Notes under the pieces: model-generated | What the model was told of the DNA's origin: nothing | What the model saw: the letters and a program-made list of their open reading frames with translations, nothing else | Database searches by the model: none | Program-made: the position numbers and the translations under genes | In this document: one piece after another, positions 30,665 to 39,986 of the stretch | Numbering within the stretch: the stretch's first letter is position 1 | How the letters are laid out: every line of letters starts with the position of its first letter | Assembly: GCF_035918095.1 (NCBI RefSeq) | Contig: NZ_CP109137.1 | Span: forward strand, 1,676,001-1,740,000 | DNA from: Streptomyces sp. NBC_01750 | Lineage (GTDB): Bacteria; Actinomycetota; Actinomycetes; Streptomycetales; Streptomycetaceae | Reading direction: 5' to 3' | Length of the DNA: 64,000 nucleotides

Positions 30665-31228
30665 CTACTTACCGGTGCGAACCTTCCTGAGTGCCGCGCC
30701 CGGCCATTCGCTCCGGAGCAGCCCGAACAGCACTCTGTCGTACCGCTCTCCTGCCACCAGGACCGCGTCCCGGCGTCGGCCCTCCTCGCGGAAGCCGGCA
30801 TGGGCAAAGGCACGCAGGGCGCGTTCATTGCCGCTCCAGGTGTCGAGCTCGATCCGGTGCAGCCCGAGAGTTCCGAACAAGTGGTTCACCAACAGCCGCA
30901 GTGCGTCCGAGCCGTGGCCCTTGCCCCAACGGTCACGCTCTCCGATGGTCAACCCGACCGTGGCCACCCGGGCGAACGGGTCCAGGTCGCGGTAGTCGGC
31001 CATGCCGATCGGTGTCCCGTCGGTCAGGTCCTCGATCGTGAAGACGGCCGACTCCCGCGGGTTCAGCCCCAGCATCACGTCAAATCCGAGCCCCACGGCC
31101 TCGGCCGTGACCGGCCCGAAAGCCGGATCTCCCGCGGCGGCCCAGTGGGCCACCTCCATGTCGTTACGCCATCGCACATGATGTTCCAGGTCCTGCGCGC
31201 GCAGTGCGCGCAGCCTCACCAGTTCGCC
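30665..31228 (-). CDS. GNAT N-acetyltransferase (RimJ/RimL-like)
   Basis: This is a 187-residue enzyme with LVRLRALRAQDLEHHVRW at the start, the GERDRWGKGHGSDALRL acetyl-CoA loop and a GNERALRAFAHAGF C-terminal segment. It probably acetylates an amine or a protein N-terminus. The start ATG 31228 has no ribosome-binding site, but a TACTAT box ends six bases before it, so it is probably leaderless. The longer in-frame extension upstream has no coding character. Confidence 0.82.
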   Translation of the reverse strand, partial: GELVRLRALRAQDLEHHVRWRNDMEVAHWAAAGDPAFGPVTAEAVGLGFDVMLGLNPRESAVFTIEDLTDGTPIGMADYRDLDPFARVATVGLTIGERDRWGKGHGSDALRLLVNHLFGTLGLHRIELDTWSGNERALRAFAHAGFREEGRRRDAVLVAGERYDRVLFGLLRSEWPGAALRKVRTGK

Positions 31229-31410
31229 ATTGATCATGAACAGATAGTAGGCGCGGCCGTAAGCCGTCGACCGGCTGCGAGGCGGTGCAGCTGTAGTGGG
31301 CCACGGGGACCGTGCTTGGGCAGCTAGCGTGCCGGGGTGCATATCCTCGATGACCCCAGCCTGTCGCCCCGCGTCCTGGCTCTCCTGACCCGGGCGCGAC
31401 GTGATCCCGC

Positions 31411-31448
31411 GATGACCGCCGGCCGAATAGATGACCGCCGGCCGAATA
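31411..31448. repeat. 19-bp tandem duplication that breaks a reading frame
   Basis: The 19-base unit at 31411-31429 is repeated exactly at 31430-31448. Removing one copy joins the upstream frame from GTG 31337 to the downstream gene without a stop. Confidence 0.9.
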
Positions 31449-32120
31449 CGGGAACTCGCGCGCGCGGAAACCGCAGTAGGCGGTGCGACGGCAGTGCCCG
31501 AGGAGGCCATTGAGACAATGATCCGCTTCGAGGAGCGCTACGGCGGCCTCTGGTATCCGCTGCTCGGCTCCAACGGCATAGAACATGGACTGCACGGAGA
31601 AGCCACGGTCCACCCCAGCACAGATGGCTGGGCCTACCGCGCCATCGTGGACGGCGACCAGACGTGGGCCGTCGACGTCCTCCTCGACGAGCGCACCGTG
31701 ATGACTCTTGCGGGACGGCCCAGGATCATCAACAGCAGCATCGCACAACGCCTGGAAGCCCACGCCCGGTTGGTGCTGGTCCGGAGATGGCCCCACGCGA
31801 CCCTGCGCCTGACCACCGAACCGGGGCAGGAACCGGCCGTCGCGGAAGAGGGCCTGCCCGCCCTCGACTTCGAGGCAACCGGGCCGGCTGACAAATGGTG
31901 GCGCAACGATGAGACCGCCATTCACCTCGAACTCCACACGTGGTGGCGTGGTAAGGACACCTGGGCCGCACGCTGCTTCTCCAAGCGGGCCGAGAACCTG
32001 GCGGCCGCGGTCGAGTCGGTACGGCACTCGGTGACGGGCAGCGAGTGGAGGGATGAGGACTGGTGCGCATTGTGCGCCCAATTCAGAGAGTCGGCAGAGC
32101 CCTGCTTTCCTGGGTCGTGA
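31431..32120 (+). CDS. hypothetical protein, 5' end separated by a 19-bp duplication
   Basis: This is a 229-residue protein of unknown function, with a stretch (EETM-like PEEAIETMIRFEERYGGLW) that resembles the start of SMI1/KNR4-type domains, and a conserved-looking ATGPADKWWR segment. In the ancestral form it probably began at GTG 31337, adding VHILDDPSLSPRVLALL and more. The exact 19-bp tandem duplication at 31411-31448 shifts that frame. Translation could still start at ATG 31431, in the second copy. Whether the shorter product works is unknown. Confidence 0.6.
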   Translation: MTAGRIRELARAETAVGGATAVPEEAIETMIRFEERYGGLWYPLLGSNGIEHGLHGEATVHPSTDGWAYRAIVDGDQTWAVDVLLDERTVMTLAGRPRIINSSIAQRLEAHARLVLVRRWPHATLRLTTEPGQEPAVAEEGLPALDFEATGPADKWWRNDETAIHLELHTWWRGKDTWAARCFSKRAENLAAAVESVRHSVTGSEWRDEDWCALCAQFRESAEPCFPGS

Positions 32121-32159
32121 CCACGGGTCATCGCCGGCGGCCCAGCAGGAACCGCTGCT

Positions 32160-32342
32160 GTGAACGGCCCAGCGGCAGGCCCGCACCCGGGGATCGGGCG
32201 CCGGTGTGACGGGTACCGCTACCTCGCTGCCGAGGCCGCTGCGCGCCGGCGCCGACTCCAGGAGTACGAGGACTGGCGCGGCGAACCGGCCCGCAACAAG
32301 AGCCGGCCGCGACGAACGTGGAACGTTGCCCGGAACCACTGA
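32160..32342 (+). CDS. possible small basic protein
   Basis: This is a 60-residue Arg-rich frame from GTG 32160 with mostly G/C third positions (YLAAEAAARRRRLQEYEDWR). It fills the gap before the convergent LysR-like gene and has a weak ribosome-binding site. It may be a remnant of a larger gene. Confidence 0.3.
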   Translation: MNGPAAGPHPGIGRRCDGYRYLAAEAAARRRRLQEYEDWRGEPARNKSRPRRTWNVARNH

Positions 32343-32357
32343 CGCGCGACCCCGGGG

Positions 32358-33119
32358 CTATGGCCGGCGGCGAGGCTTGCCGCGCTTGCCTGCTTTGGGG
32401 CCGCCGGAACCGCTCCGTGGGTTCTTGCCGGCCGCCTTGCCGGTTGCCGGCTTCCGCTGTGCGCCGCCTGCATCGGGGCGCTTGCGCTTCGGCTGTGGCG
32501 GGGTTGGGGGGCGACCCCGCGAGCTGTTGACGGTCCGCCCGCGGACAATCCCGATGAACTGCTCCACCAGTTCGGTGGTTTCGTCCTCCGGCCACGACAG
32601 TGCGATGCGCGACTCGGGGGCGTCCGAGACCGGCCGATACGTGAGGTCCTTGCGGTGGTGCAGGCGGGCGAGTGACTGCGGGACGACAAGCAGTCCCACT
32701 CCCGCTGCCACCAGCTCGACGGCATCCGCCGTCGTGGCCGGGCGCTCGTTCGCGGGCCGTCCCGGCAGGGGCTCCCAGTCGAGGGTGTCGTCGAGGGGAT
32801 GCAGCACGATGTCGTCGGCCAGATCCTCGGCGGACACCTCGTCGGCCGCGGCCACGAGGTGATCCTTCGGGACCACGACGACCGTCGTCTCGGTGTAGAG
32901 GGGGATCGCGCTGAGATCCGTCCGATCGATCGGCAACCGCAGGAAACCCGCATCGGCGCCACCGCCCCGCAGCACGTCGGATGCTTCGGCGGCGGATACC
33001 GGGATGAGGGTCAGCGGTACGTCGGGCAGGCGCTCGTTCCAGATCCGCACCCACTTGGAGGGCGTCACTCCCGGGACATACGCGAGCCGGAACGAAGGGG
33101 ATACTTCCGAGCCTGTCAC
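32358..33119 (-). CDS. LysR-type substrate-binding domain protein lacking a DNA-binding domain
   Basis: This 253-residue protein resembles only the ligand-binding half of LysR regulators (FRLAYVPGVTPSKWVRIWNE, then ATTADAVELVAAGVGLLVVP). It has no helix-turn-helix. The last 55 residues are a Lys/Arg/Pro/Gly tail that could bind nucleic acid. It starts at GTG 33119, 37 bases from the divergent DUF5997 gene, so it may control that gene without a canonical DNA-binding domain. Confidence 0.8.
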   Translation of the reverse strand: MTGSEVSPSFRLAYVPGVTPSKWVRIWNERLPDVPLTLIPVSAAEASDVLRGGGADAGFLRLPIDRTDLSAIPLYTETTVVVVPKDHLVAAADEVSAEDLADDIVLHPLDDTLDWEPLPGRPANERPATTADAVELVAAGVGLLVVPQSLARLHHRKDLTYRPVSDAPESRIALSWPEDETTELVEQFIGIVRGRTVNSSRGRPPTPPQPKRKRPDAGGAQRKPATGKAAGKNPRSGSGGPKAGKRGKPRRRP

Positions 33120-33156
33120 TGCGCCAGGCTACCGGTCGTGGTCGGAGGTAGCGCAC

Positions 33157-33582
33157 ATGCTCGATACTCTTGACACCATGACGTCGCACCAGACCACCCA
33201 GACGATGAAGCCCGCAACGGCGGCGAAGAAGCTGGGTGTGTACCTCGAGGCCACCCCCGCCGAGTTCCAGGAAGGTGTCGTCTCGCGTGCCGAGCTGAGT
33301 GTCCTGCAGGCCGATCCGCCCCAGTGGCTGCTGGAGCTGCGACGCAACGGCCCGCATCCCCGGCCCGTGGTCGCGGCGAAGCTGGGCATCTCCATCTCGG
33401 GTCTCGCGCGCGGCGGAGTCACAGACGCCCTCACCACCGAGCAGATCGACGCGTTGAAGGCCGAAAGTCCCGAGTGGCTGCAGAAGGAACGCGCCACCCA
33501 GGCCGAGGTCCGGAAAGAAGCGGTACGCATCAAGGAGAAAAACGCGGAGCGAGGCGACGAACCCCGCCGACCGCGTTCCTGA
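33157..33582 (+). CDS. DUF5997 family protein
   Basis: This is a 141-residue cytosolic protein with the conserved core TMKPATAAKKLGVYLEATP, LRRNGPHPRPVVAAKLGISI and ALTTEQIDAL. Its function is unknown; the central part looks like a short DNA- or RNA-binding helix pair. ATG 33157 has GGAGG eight bases upstream. ATG 33178, seven codons later, is the start used by many relatives. It is divergent from the LysR-like gene. Confidence 0.82.
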   Translation: MLDTLDTMTSHQTTQTMKPATAAKKLGVYLEATPAEFQEGVVSRAELSVLQADPPQWLLELRRNGPHPRPVVAAKLGISISGLARGGVTDALTTEQIDALKAESPEWLQKERATQAEVRKEAVRIKEKNAERGDEPRRPRS

Positions 33583-33966
33583 TCGCTTCCCCCAGCGATG
33601 CCGACTCGTCGGCTGAGGCAGCCCGGACCGCCTCGCTCACGCCGTCGACGTCACGTTCAAGGACCCGCACGCCGAGCAGCGCGGCCGGGCGTCGGTTCAC
33701 TCACGTCGCCGGACCGCCGACAGTGCCGTCACTCACTCCCTACCGGTGAAATGGTGGTCGACGCTGCTGTGGGCGTCTGCGTGGCCGCCGGGGCCGCCGT
33801 TCTCCGGCGCCTCACCGGACTGCTCCTGCTCCTGGGTGCCTGCGGACGTCCCCTGGTGGGGGCGTTCTTCCCACCCCGAGACCGAGGTGTCGATCCGGCC
33901 GGAAGCCGTTCGTATAGAGGGTGAGAGCCGGCACGGCGCCGGCCACGAACTCCAAGGGGAGACGCC
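33583..33966. other. intergenic region with no supported gene
   Basis: Two short pieces have gene-like third positions: plus-strand 33645-33705 (AVDVTFKDPHAEQRGRAS) and minus-strand about 33735-33870. Neither has a start or a full domain. They may be remnants. The end of the region probably holds the promoter of the YCII gene, with TATAGA at 33913. Confidence 0.3.
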
Positions 33967-34323
33967 ATGAAGCACTACCTGCTCAGCGTGATCCAGCCGT
34001 CGTCCGCAGAGAAGCCCGCGCCCGAGGTGCTGGCAGAGATCAGGCGCGACCTCGACGTCTTCCATCAGGAGCTGAAGGCCGCCGGCGCCTGGGTCTTCGC
34101 CGGAGGGCTGCACGGCCCGAGCACAGCCACAGTGGTCCGGGTCAAGGACGGGGACGCCCTCATGACCGACGGCCCGTTCGCCGAAGGCAAGGAGCACCTC
34201 GGCGGGCTGTGCATCGTCAAGGCGCCCGATCTGGACTCCGCGCTCGAATGGGGCCGCAAGGCCGCCCGAGCGACCACGCTGCCGATCGAGGTACGGCCGT
34301 TCCTGGGCGACGTCGCGGAGTGA
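33967..34323 (+). CDS. YCII/DGPF-domain protein, partner of ECF42 sigma factor
   Basis: This is a 118-residue YCII-fold protein with the DGPF signature ([19 protein letters not shown]). Such proteins are encoded next to ECF42 sigma factors, and their genes are usual targets of that sigma. The biochemical role is unknown; the fold resembles muconolactone-isomerase-like enzymes. It is nine bases upstream of the sigma gene in the same operon. Confidence 0.9.
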   Translation: MKHYLLSVIQPSSAEKPAPEVLAEIRRDLDVFHQELKAAGAWVFAGGLHGPSTATVVRVKDGDALMTDGPFAEGKEHLGGLCIVKAPDLDSALEWGRKAARATTLPIEVRPFLGDVAE

Positions 34324-34331
34324 GGTCCGGT

Positions 34332-35555
34332 ATGCCCGGCAGCACCGTCGCGGAGGTCGAGCGCGTGTTCCGTGCGGAGTACGGGCGCGCGGTAGCCGTC
34401 CTGGTCCGCCGCTTCGGCGACATCGAGATCGCCGAGGAGGCGGTCCAGGACGCGTTCGTCGCGGCGGTGGAGCGCTGGCCGGCCACCGGAGTGCCGCCGA
34501 GCCCGGCCGGCTGGATCATCACCACGGCCCGCAACCGGGTGATCGACCGCCTCCGCCGGGAAGCGTCCCGCGAGGACCGGTACGCCCAGGCCGCTCTGCT
34601 GCACGCCGCCGGCGAACCGGCCGAGGAGGATCCTGTGCACGACGACCGGCTGCGCCTGATCTTCACCTGCTGCCACCCCGCACTCGCCCCTGCCTCCCAG
34701 GTCGCTCTGACGCTGCGGCTGCTGGGCGGGCTCACCACCGCGGAGATCGCGGGCGCGTTCCTGGTGACCGAGCCGGCGATGGCGCAGCGGCTCGTCCGGG
34801 CCAAGGGCAAGATCCGCGACGCGCGGATCCCCTACCGGGTCCCGAAGGACGCCGATCTCCCGGACCGGCTCAAGCCGGTGCTGGCCGTCGTCTACCTCAT
34901 TTTCAACGAGGGTTACACAGCCAGCTCGGGCGAGCGGCTGATGCGGGAGGACCTCTGCGCGGAGGCTGTCCGGCTCGGGCGCCTCCTGGCCGACCTCATG
35001 CCCGACGAGCCCGAGGTCAAAGGCCTGCTCGCGCTCATGCTGCTCACCGAGTCGCGCCGGGCCGCCCGCACCACGCGGGACGGCGGCCTGGTGCTGCTGG
35101 CCGACCAGGACCGCGGTCTGTGGGACCACGATCTCGTCGCCGAGGGCCAGGCCCTTGTCCGGCAGTGTCTGAGGCGCGGTCGGCCCGGCCCGTACCAGAT
35201 CCAGGCGGCGATCAACGCCGTACACAGCGACGCACCGGCGGCGGCCGCCACGGACTGGTCGCAGATCCTGCGGCTGTACGACCAGCTGCTCGCGCTCGCC
35301 CCCAGCCCGGTCGTGGCCCTCAACCGCGCCGTCGCGGTGGCGGAGGTCGAAGGCCCGGGGGCGGGACTCGCCCTTGTCGACAGCCTCGATCTCGGAGGTT
35401 TCCATCTCTTCCACGCCGTCCGGGCCGATCTGCTGCGGCGGCTGGGTCGCGACAGCGAGGCGGCGCTCGCGTACGAGGCGGCGATCGCCCGCACCGAGAA
35501 CGCGGCCGAGCGTGACTTCCTGCGGCGCGGTCTCCAGTCCCTGAACCGCGCCTGA
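34332..35555 (+). CDS. ECF42-type RNA polymerase sigma factor with C-terminal extension
   Basis: This 407-residue sigma factor has region 2 ([21 protein letters not shown]) and region 4 ([20 protein letters not shown]), then a long helical extension of about 220 residues ([20 protein letters not shown] onward, ending in TPR-like repeats). There is no anti-sigma gene; in this family the extension itself controls activity. The pairing with the DGPF gene supports the ECF42 assignment. ATG 34332 follows GAGG. Confidence 0.92.
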   Translation: MPGSTVAEVERVFRAEYGRAVAVLVRRFGDIEIAEEAVQDAFVAAVERWPATGVPPSPAGWIITTARNRVIDRLRREASREDRYAQAALLHAAGEPAEEDPVHDDRLRLIFTCCHPALAPASQVALTLRLLGGLTTAEIAGAFLVTEPAMAQRLVRAKGKIRDARIPYRVPKDADLPDRLKPVLAVVYLIFNEGYTASSGERLMREDLCAEAVRLGRLLADLMPDEPEVKGLLALMLLTESRRAARTTRDGGLVLLADQDRGLWDHDLVAEGQALVRQCLRRGRPGPYQIQAAINAVHSDAPAAAATDWSQILRLYDQLLALAPSPVVALNRAVAVAEVEGPGAGLALVDSLDLGGFHLFHAVRADLLRRLGRDSEAALAYEAAIARTENAAERDFLRRGLQSLNRA

Positions 35556-35614
35556 CCGCCCGGCCGCGCTCGACAAATGCCCCGAAACCGGACGACGCCG
35601 CGGTGCCTGCGGGG

Positions 35615-36190
35615 TCATGGGGCCGCCTCCAGGCGCAGGCTCCAGCGGCCCGCCAGGCCGGTCAGGGTGACGGTCGACAGCGGACGGACGTCCACATTCC
35701 AGTACGTGGAGGGCGGCGCCTTCAGCGCGTACACCAGCGCCGCCCGTACGACGGCCGGCTCGGCGACAGCGACGATGGCGCCCACGTCCTCGGCAGGCCG
35801 GGTGTCCAGCCAGCTGCCTATCCGCGAGATGAACGCGATCAGCGGCTCACCGCCGTGCGGCGCGGAGCGCGGGTCGGCGAGCCAGGCGTTCACGGCCTCC
35901 GGCTCCCTGGCGGTCACCTCCGCGAATGTGTAACCGCGCCAGCGGCCCATGTCGCAGTCGCGCAGTGCCGGCTGGACGAGCGGCGCAAAGCCGAAGGCCT
36001 CGCCGGTCGCACGGCTGCGGGCGGTCGGCGAGCAGTAGCGCAGCTCGGCGACGTTCAGCGGCACGAGAGCGTGCGCGGCGAGCTGCATCTCGTGCCAGCC
36101 GGCCTGGTCGAGCGGCCGGTCGTCGTCGAAGCGCTCGGCGAGCAGGGCGGAGCTGCGGGCGGCAGCGACCAACGTGATCCGGACACTCAT
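35615..36190 (-). CDS. histidine-phosphatase-fold protein lacking catalytic histidines
   Basis: This 191-residue protein keeps the shape of the histidine phosphatase family: RYCSPTARSRATGEAFG, DCDMGRWRGYTFAEV and HGGEPLIAF. The expected N-terminal RHG is replaced by AAARSS (residues 9-14), and the C-terminal catalytic His motif reads VAVAEPAVVRAAL. It is unlikely to dephosphorylate by the family mechanism and may bind a ligand or partner instead. Confidence 0.8.
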   Translation of the reverse strand: MSVRITLVAAARSSALLAERFDDDRPLDQAGWHEMQLAAHALVPLNVAELRYCSPTARSRATGEAFGFAPLVQPALRDCDMGRWRGYTFAEVTAREPEAVNAWLADPRSAPHGGEPLIAFISRIGSWLDTRPAEDVGAIVAVAEPAVVRAALVYALKAPPSTYWNVDVRPLSTVTLTGLAGRWSLRLEAAP

Positions 36191-36229
36191 GGCGTGATCG
36201 TGGTTGCGAAAGCCGCGCAGGTCAAGAGG

Positions 36230-36661
36230 TCACTGAAGGCCGAGCGCCATCCACTTCCCGAGGCGCTCGAGGGTCTGGAAGCCGATCTTCTCGTAGACGC
36301 CGTGGGCATCCTCGGTGGCGAGAAGGATGCGGCGCAGCCCGCAGGGGACGAGGTGATCACGGACGGCGGCGACCAGCGCGGTGCCCAGCCCCTCGCCGCG
36401 GACGCCCCGGTCGACGTACACATCGCAGAGCCAGGCGAAGGTGGCGTGGTCGGTGACGATACGGGCGTACGCGACGAGCTCACCCGAAGTCGTGTCGTAC
36501 GCCCCGAAGTTCAGCGAACCGGCGATGGCCAGGTCCTGCTTCTCACGGCTGCGGCCCAGCGCCCAGTAGGCATCGGTGGAGAGCCAGTGGTGGATGCGGG
36601 CGGCGTCCAGGCGGGCGGGGTCAGTGGAGATCGTGTACATGCCGAAGGCCGTGTCGTTCAT
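36230..36661 (-). CDS. GNAT N-acetyltransferase
   Basis: This is a 143-residue acetyltransferase of the small GNAT type, with CDVYVDRGVRGEGLGTALV as acetyl-CoA loop and HGVYEKIGFQ near the end. The substrate is unknown. ATG 36661 has no ribosome-binding site, and another Met lies seven codons downstream. Confidence 0.8.
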   Translation of the reverse strand: MNDTAFGMYTISTDPARLDAARIHHWLSTDAYWALGRSREKQDLAIAGSLNFGAYDTTSGELVAYARIVTDHATFAWLCDVYVDRGVRGEGLGTALVAAVRDHLVPCGLRRILLATEDAHGVYEKIGFQTLERLGKWMALGLQ

Positions 36662-36752
36662 AGGGGGAGGCTCGCAGGCCCGGGCCGTTGGGTCGAGCCG
36701 TTTTTGCGGGCGCGGCAGGGGCGTTGTCAGTGGCGGCTGCGATGCTCGGATC

Positions 36753-37370
36753 ATGACTGGGACGACCGCTGCCGACTATCTGTGGTTCGGCGAAGACTTC
36801 GACGACCTGGCCGAGGCGTACTGCGTCACGCTGGTGCGCGGACTCTCGCCGCGGACGCTGCTCGCGCGCCTCGGGGCCGAGGACGAGGTGCGGGTCACTG
36901 GGGTCCAGGCTCTGATCGAGCCCGCGTACGACGCCTGCGACACGCACGACGGCGACCGGTTGTTCGTGGGGGTGACCGCCGTCGGCGACTGGGCGCTGAT
37001 GGTCGAGCCGAACGGCTGGCTGGGGGTCACCGATGAGGCGGTGGCACCGATATCGCGCGGGACGACGGTCGTCCCGCACTTCCGGAACATCAACGCCGTC
37101 GACCACTTCAACTGGTTCGAGGACGGCGAACTGCGCCTCCACTTCGAGCCGCTGTTCCCCTACGGTCGCGACGGCAGCGACCCCGACGGCCTCGTCGACA
37201 CCATGCGGAAGGTGGGCTTCGACCTCAGCGAGGGAGGCGGCCGCGACTACGCGTTGCACACGGAGGCCACGTTCGCGCCGGCCGAGCGGATCACGGGGGT
37301 GCTGCTGACGCCGGAGCTTCTTCGGACTTCGGAGTTCGTGTGCGGGACGGTGCCGATACCGGACCACTGA
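36753..37370 (+). CDS. DUF6461-like hypothetical protein
   Basis: This is a 205-residue soluble acidic protein of unknown function. It has the pattern of a Streptomyces-restricted family: GEDFDDLAEAYCVTLVRGLS, WALMVEPNGWLG, and RNINAVDHFNWFEDGEL. No catalytic motif is visible. Confidence 0.75.
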   Translation: MTGTTAADYLWFGEDFDDLAEAYCVTLVRGLSPRTLLARLGAEDEVRVTGVQALIEPAYDACDTHDGDRLFVGVTAVGDWALMVEPNGWLGVTDEAVAPISRGTTVVPHFRNINAVDHFNWFEDGELRLHFEPLFPYGRDGSDPDGLVDTMRKVGFDLSEGGGRDYALHTEATFAPAERITGVLLTPELLRTSEFVCGTVPIPDH

Positions 37371-37377
37371 CGGTCGC

Positions 37378-38824
37378 TCAGCCCCGCCCCGGCACCAGTA
37401 CCTCGTCGCACGCGGTCCGCAGCCGCCGGACGCCCTCGGCGATCTCGGCCGGGCCCGCCACGCCCGCGAAGCTCAACCGCACGTGTCCCGCAGGGGGTTC
37501 GGCGCAGAAGTAGGGGCGGCCGGGTGCGAGGGCGACGCCCGCGCGCAGGGCCGCTGAGAGCAGCGCCGCCTCGTCCGCCCCGTCGGGAAGCCGCAGCCAG
37601 AGGTGGTAGCCGCCGGACGGGATGTGCGGCAGGGCCAGTTCGGGCAGATCCCGCAGCAGCGCGGCGGTCATGGTGTCCCTGCGGGCTTTCAACTCCGCGG
37701 CCACCGTGCGCAGATGACGGTTCCACGCGGGTGCGCCGACCAGTTCCAGGGCTGCTTCCTGGAGCGGGCGGGGTACGAAGAAGTTGTCGACGACATGGAT
37801 GGCACGCAGCCGTTCCAGGACGGGGCCGCGGGCAGCCAGCATCCCCACCCGCAGGCTCGGCGAGGTCGCCTTGGTGAGCGAGCTCACATGGACGACGACG
37901 CCGTCGTGATCGTCCGCGGCGAGCGGCCTGGGCAGCGGGCCGGCGTCCTGGTGGACCAGGCGGCGCGCGAAGTCGTCCTCGACGACGAAGGCGCCCGCCG
38001 CGCGCGCGATGCGGAGCACTTCGGGGCGGCGCTCGGGCGAGAGCACCGCTCCGGTCGGGTTCTGAAAGAGCGGCTGGCACACAAAGACCCGGGCACCGGT
38101 GGCCTGGAAGGCCGCGGCGAGCAGTTCCGTGCGTACGCCCCGGGCGTCCACCGGGACCGGCACGGGCCGCAGCCCGGCGGCGCGGGCGATCGCCAGCATG
38201 CCCGGGTAGGTGGGGGACTCGACGAGAACGGGGGCTCCGGGCGGGGCGAGCGCGCGCAGGGCCGTGGTCAGTGCGGACTGGCCACCCGCCGTGATCAGTA
38301 CGTCGGCGGCTCCTGAGGTGTCGCCGAGACCGCGGGCGAACCACTCGCGCAGTTCGGGCAGTCCGTCGATGGGCGGCCTGCCCCAGGCCCCGGGGCGCCG
38401 CCCGGCCCGCGCCAGGGCGGCGGCCATCGCCTGCTCCGGCTGGAGGCTGGAATGCAGATAGCCGCCGTTGAACTCCACGACACCGGGCGCCGGCGCGGCA
38501 AGGGTGGCCAGGACGCCGGAGGCGTCGACGGCTCGCGGCACCGGCTCGGTGGCCCCGTCGGCGCTGAGGGCGACCTCCTGCCAGGAGGTGTCCCGGGGCG
38601 GCGGGGTGCCCGTGCGGGGCTCCGCACGGAAAGCCCCGGCGCCGGGCCGGGTGACGACCAGGCCCTCGGCGGCGAGCTGGGCGAGTGCGCGCGACACAGT
38701 CACCGGAGAGACCCGGTAGCGCTCCACGAGCGCTCGGCTCGATGGCAGCTTCCCACCAGGTGAGTAGCGGTCGAGCTCACGCTTCAGCGTATTCGCCAAT
38801 TCGACTACACTGCTACGCTCATTC

Positions 38825-38826
<2 letters not shown>
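37378..38826 (-). CDS. MocR-type regulator (GntR winged helix plus aminotransferase domain)
   Basis: This 482-residue protein has an N-terminal GntR winged helix (SSRALVERYRVSPVTVSRAL) and a fold-type I aminotransferase domain. FQNPTGAVLSPE and SSLTKATSPSLRVGM hold the PLP pocket; the Lys in SLTK binds PLP. MocR proteins sense PLP or an amine and often control a divergent transporter. Its start codon overlaps that of the divergent EamA gene. Confidence 0.9.
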
Positions 38827-39721
<895 letters not shown>

Positions 39722-39793
39722 GAGGGTGCAACTCTCGCCCCCGGTCGTAAACTCGAAGCACCGGAAACACCGCCTTCGAGGAGGTCACTCCCG

Positions 39794-39985
39794 ATGCAAG
39801 CGAACGTGGGCGACACCCTGCTGATGCACGGCAGGACCGTGGGTCAGCACGACAAGCACGCCGAAGTGGTCGAGGTGCTGGGGGCCAAAGGCACTCCGCC
39901 GTACCGCGTCCGTTTCGACGACGGGCACGAGGCGCTGATGTCCCCTGGCCCCGACACCGTTGTGCGCCACCACAAGGAGGCCTGA
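39794..39985 (+). CDS. DUF1918 domain protein
   Basis: This is a 63-residue protein with the conserved core VGDTLLMHGRTVGQHDKHAE and YRVRFDDGHEALMSPGPD. The family is common in actinobacteria and has a small SH3-like fold; its role is unknown. AGGAGG lies close upstream. Confidence 0.88.
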   Translation: MQANVGDTLLMHGRTVGQHDKHAEVVEVLGAKGTPPYRVRFDDGHEALMSPGPDTVVRHHKEA

Positions 39986-39986
39986 C

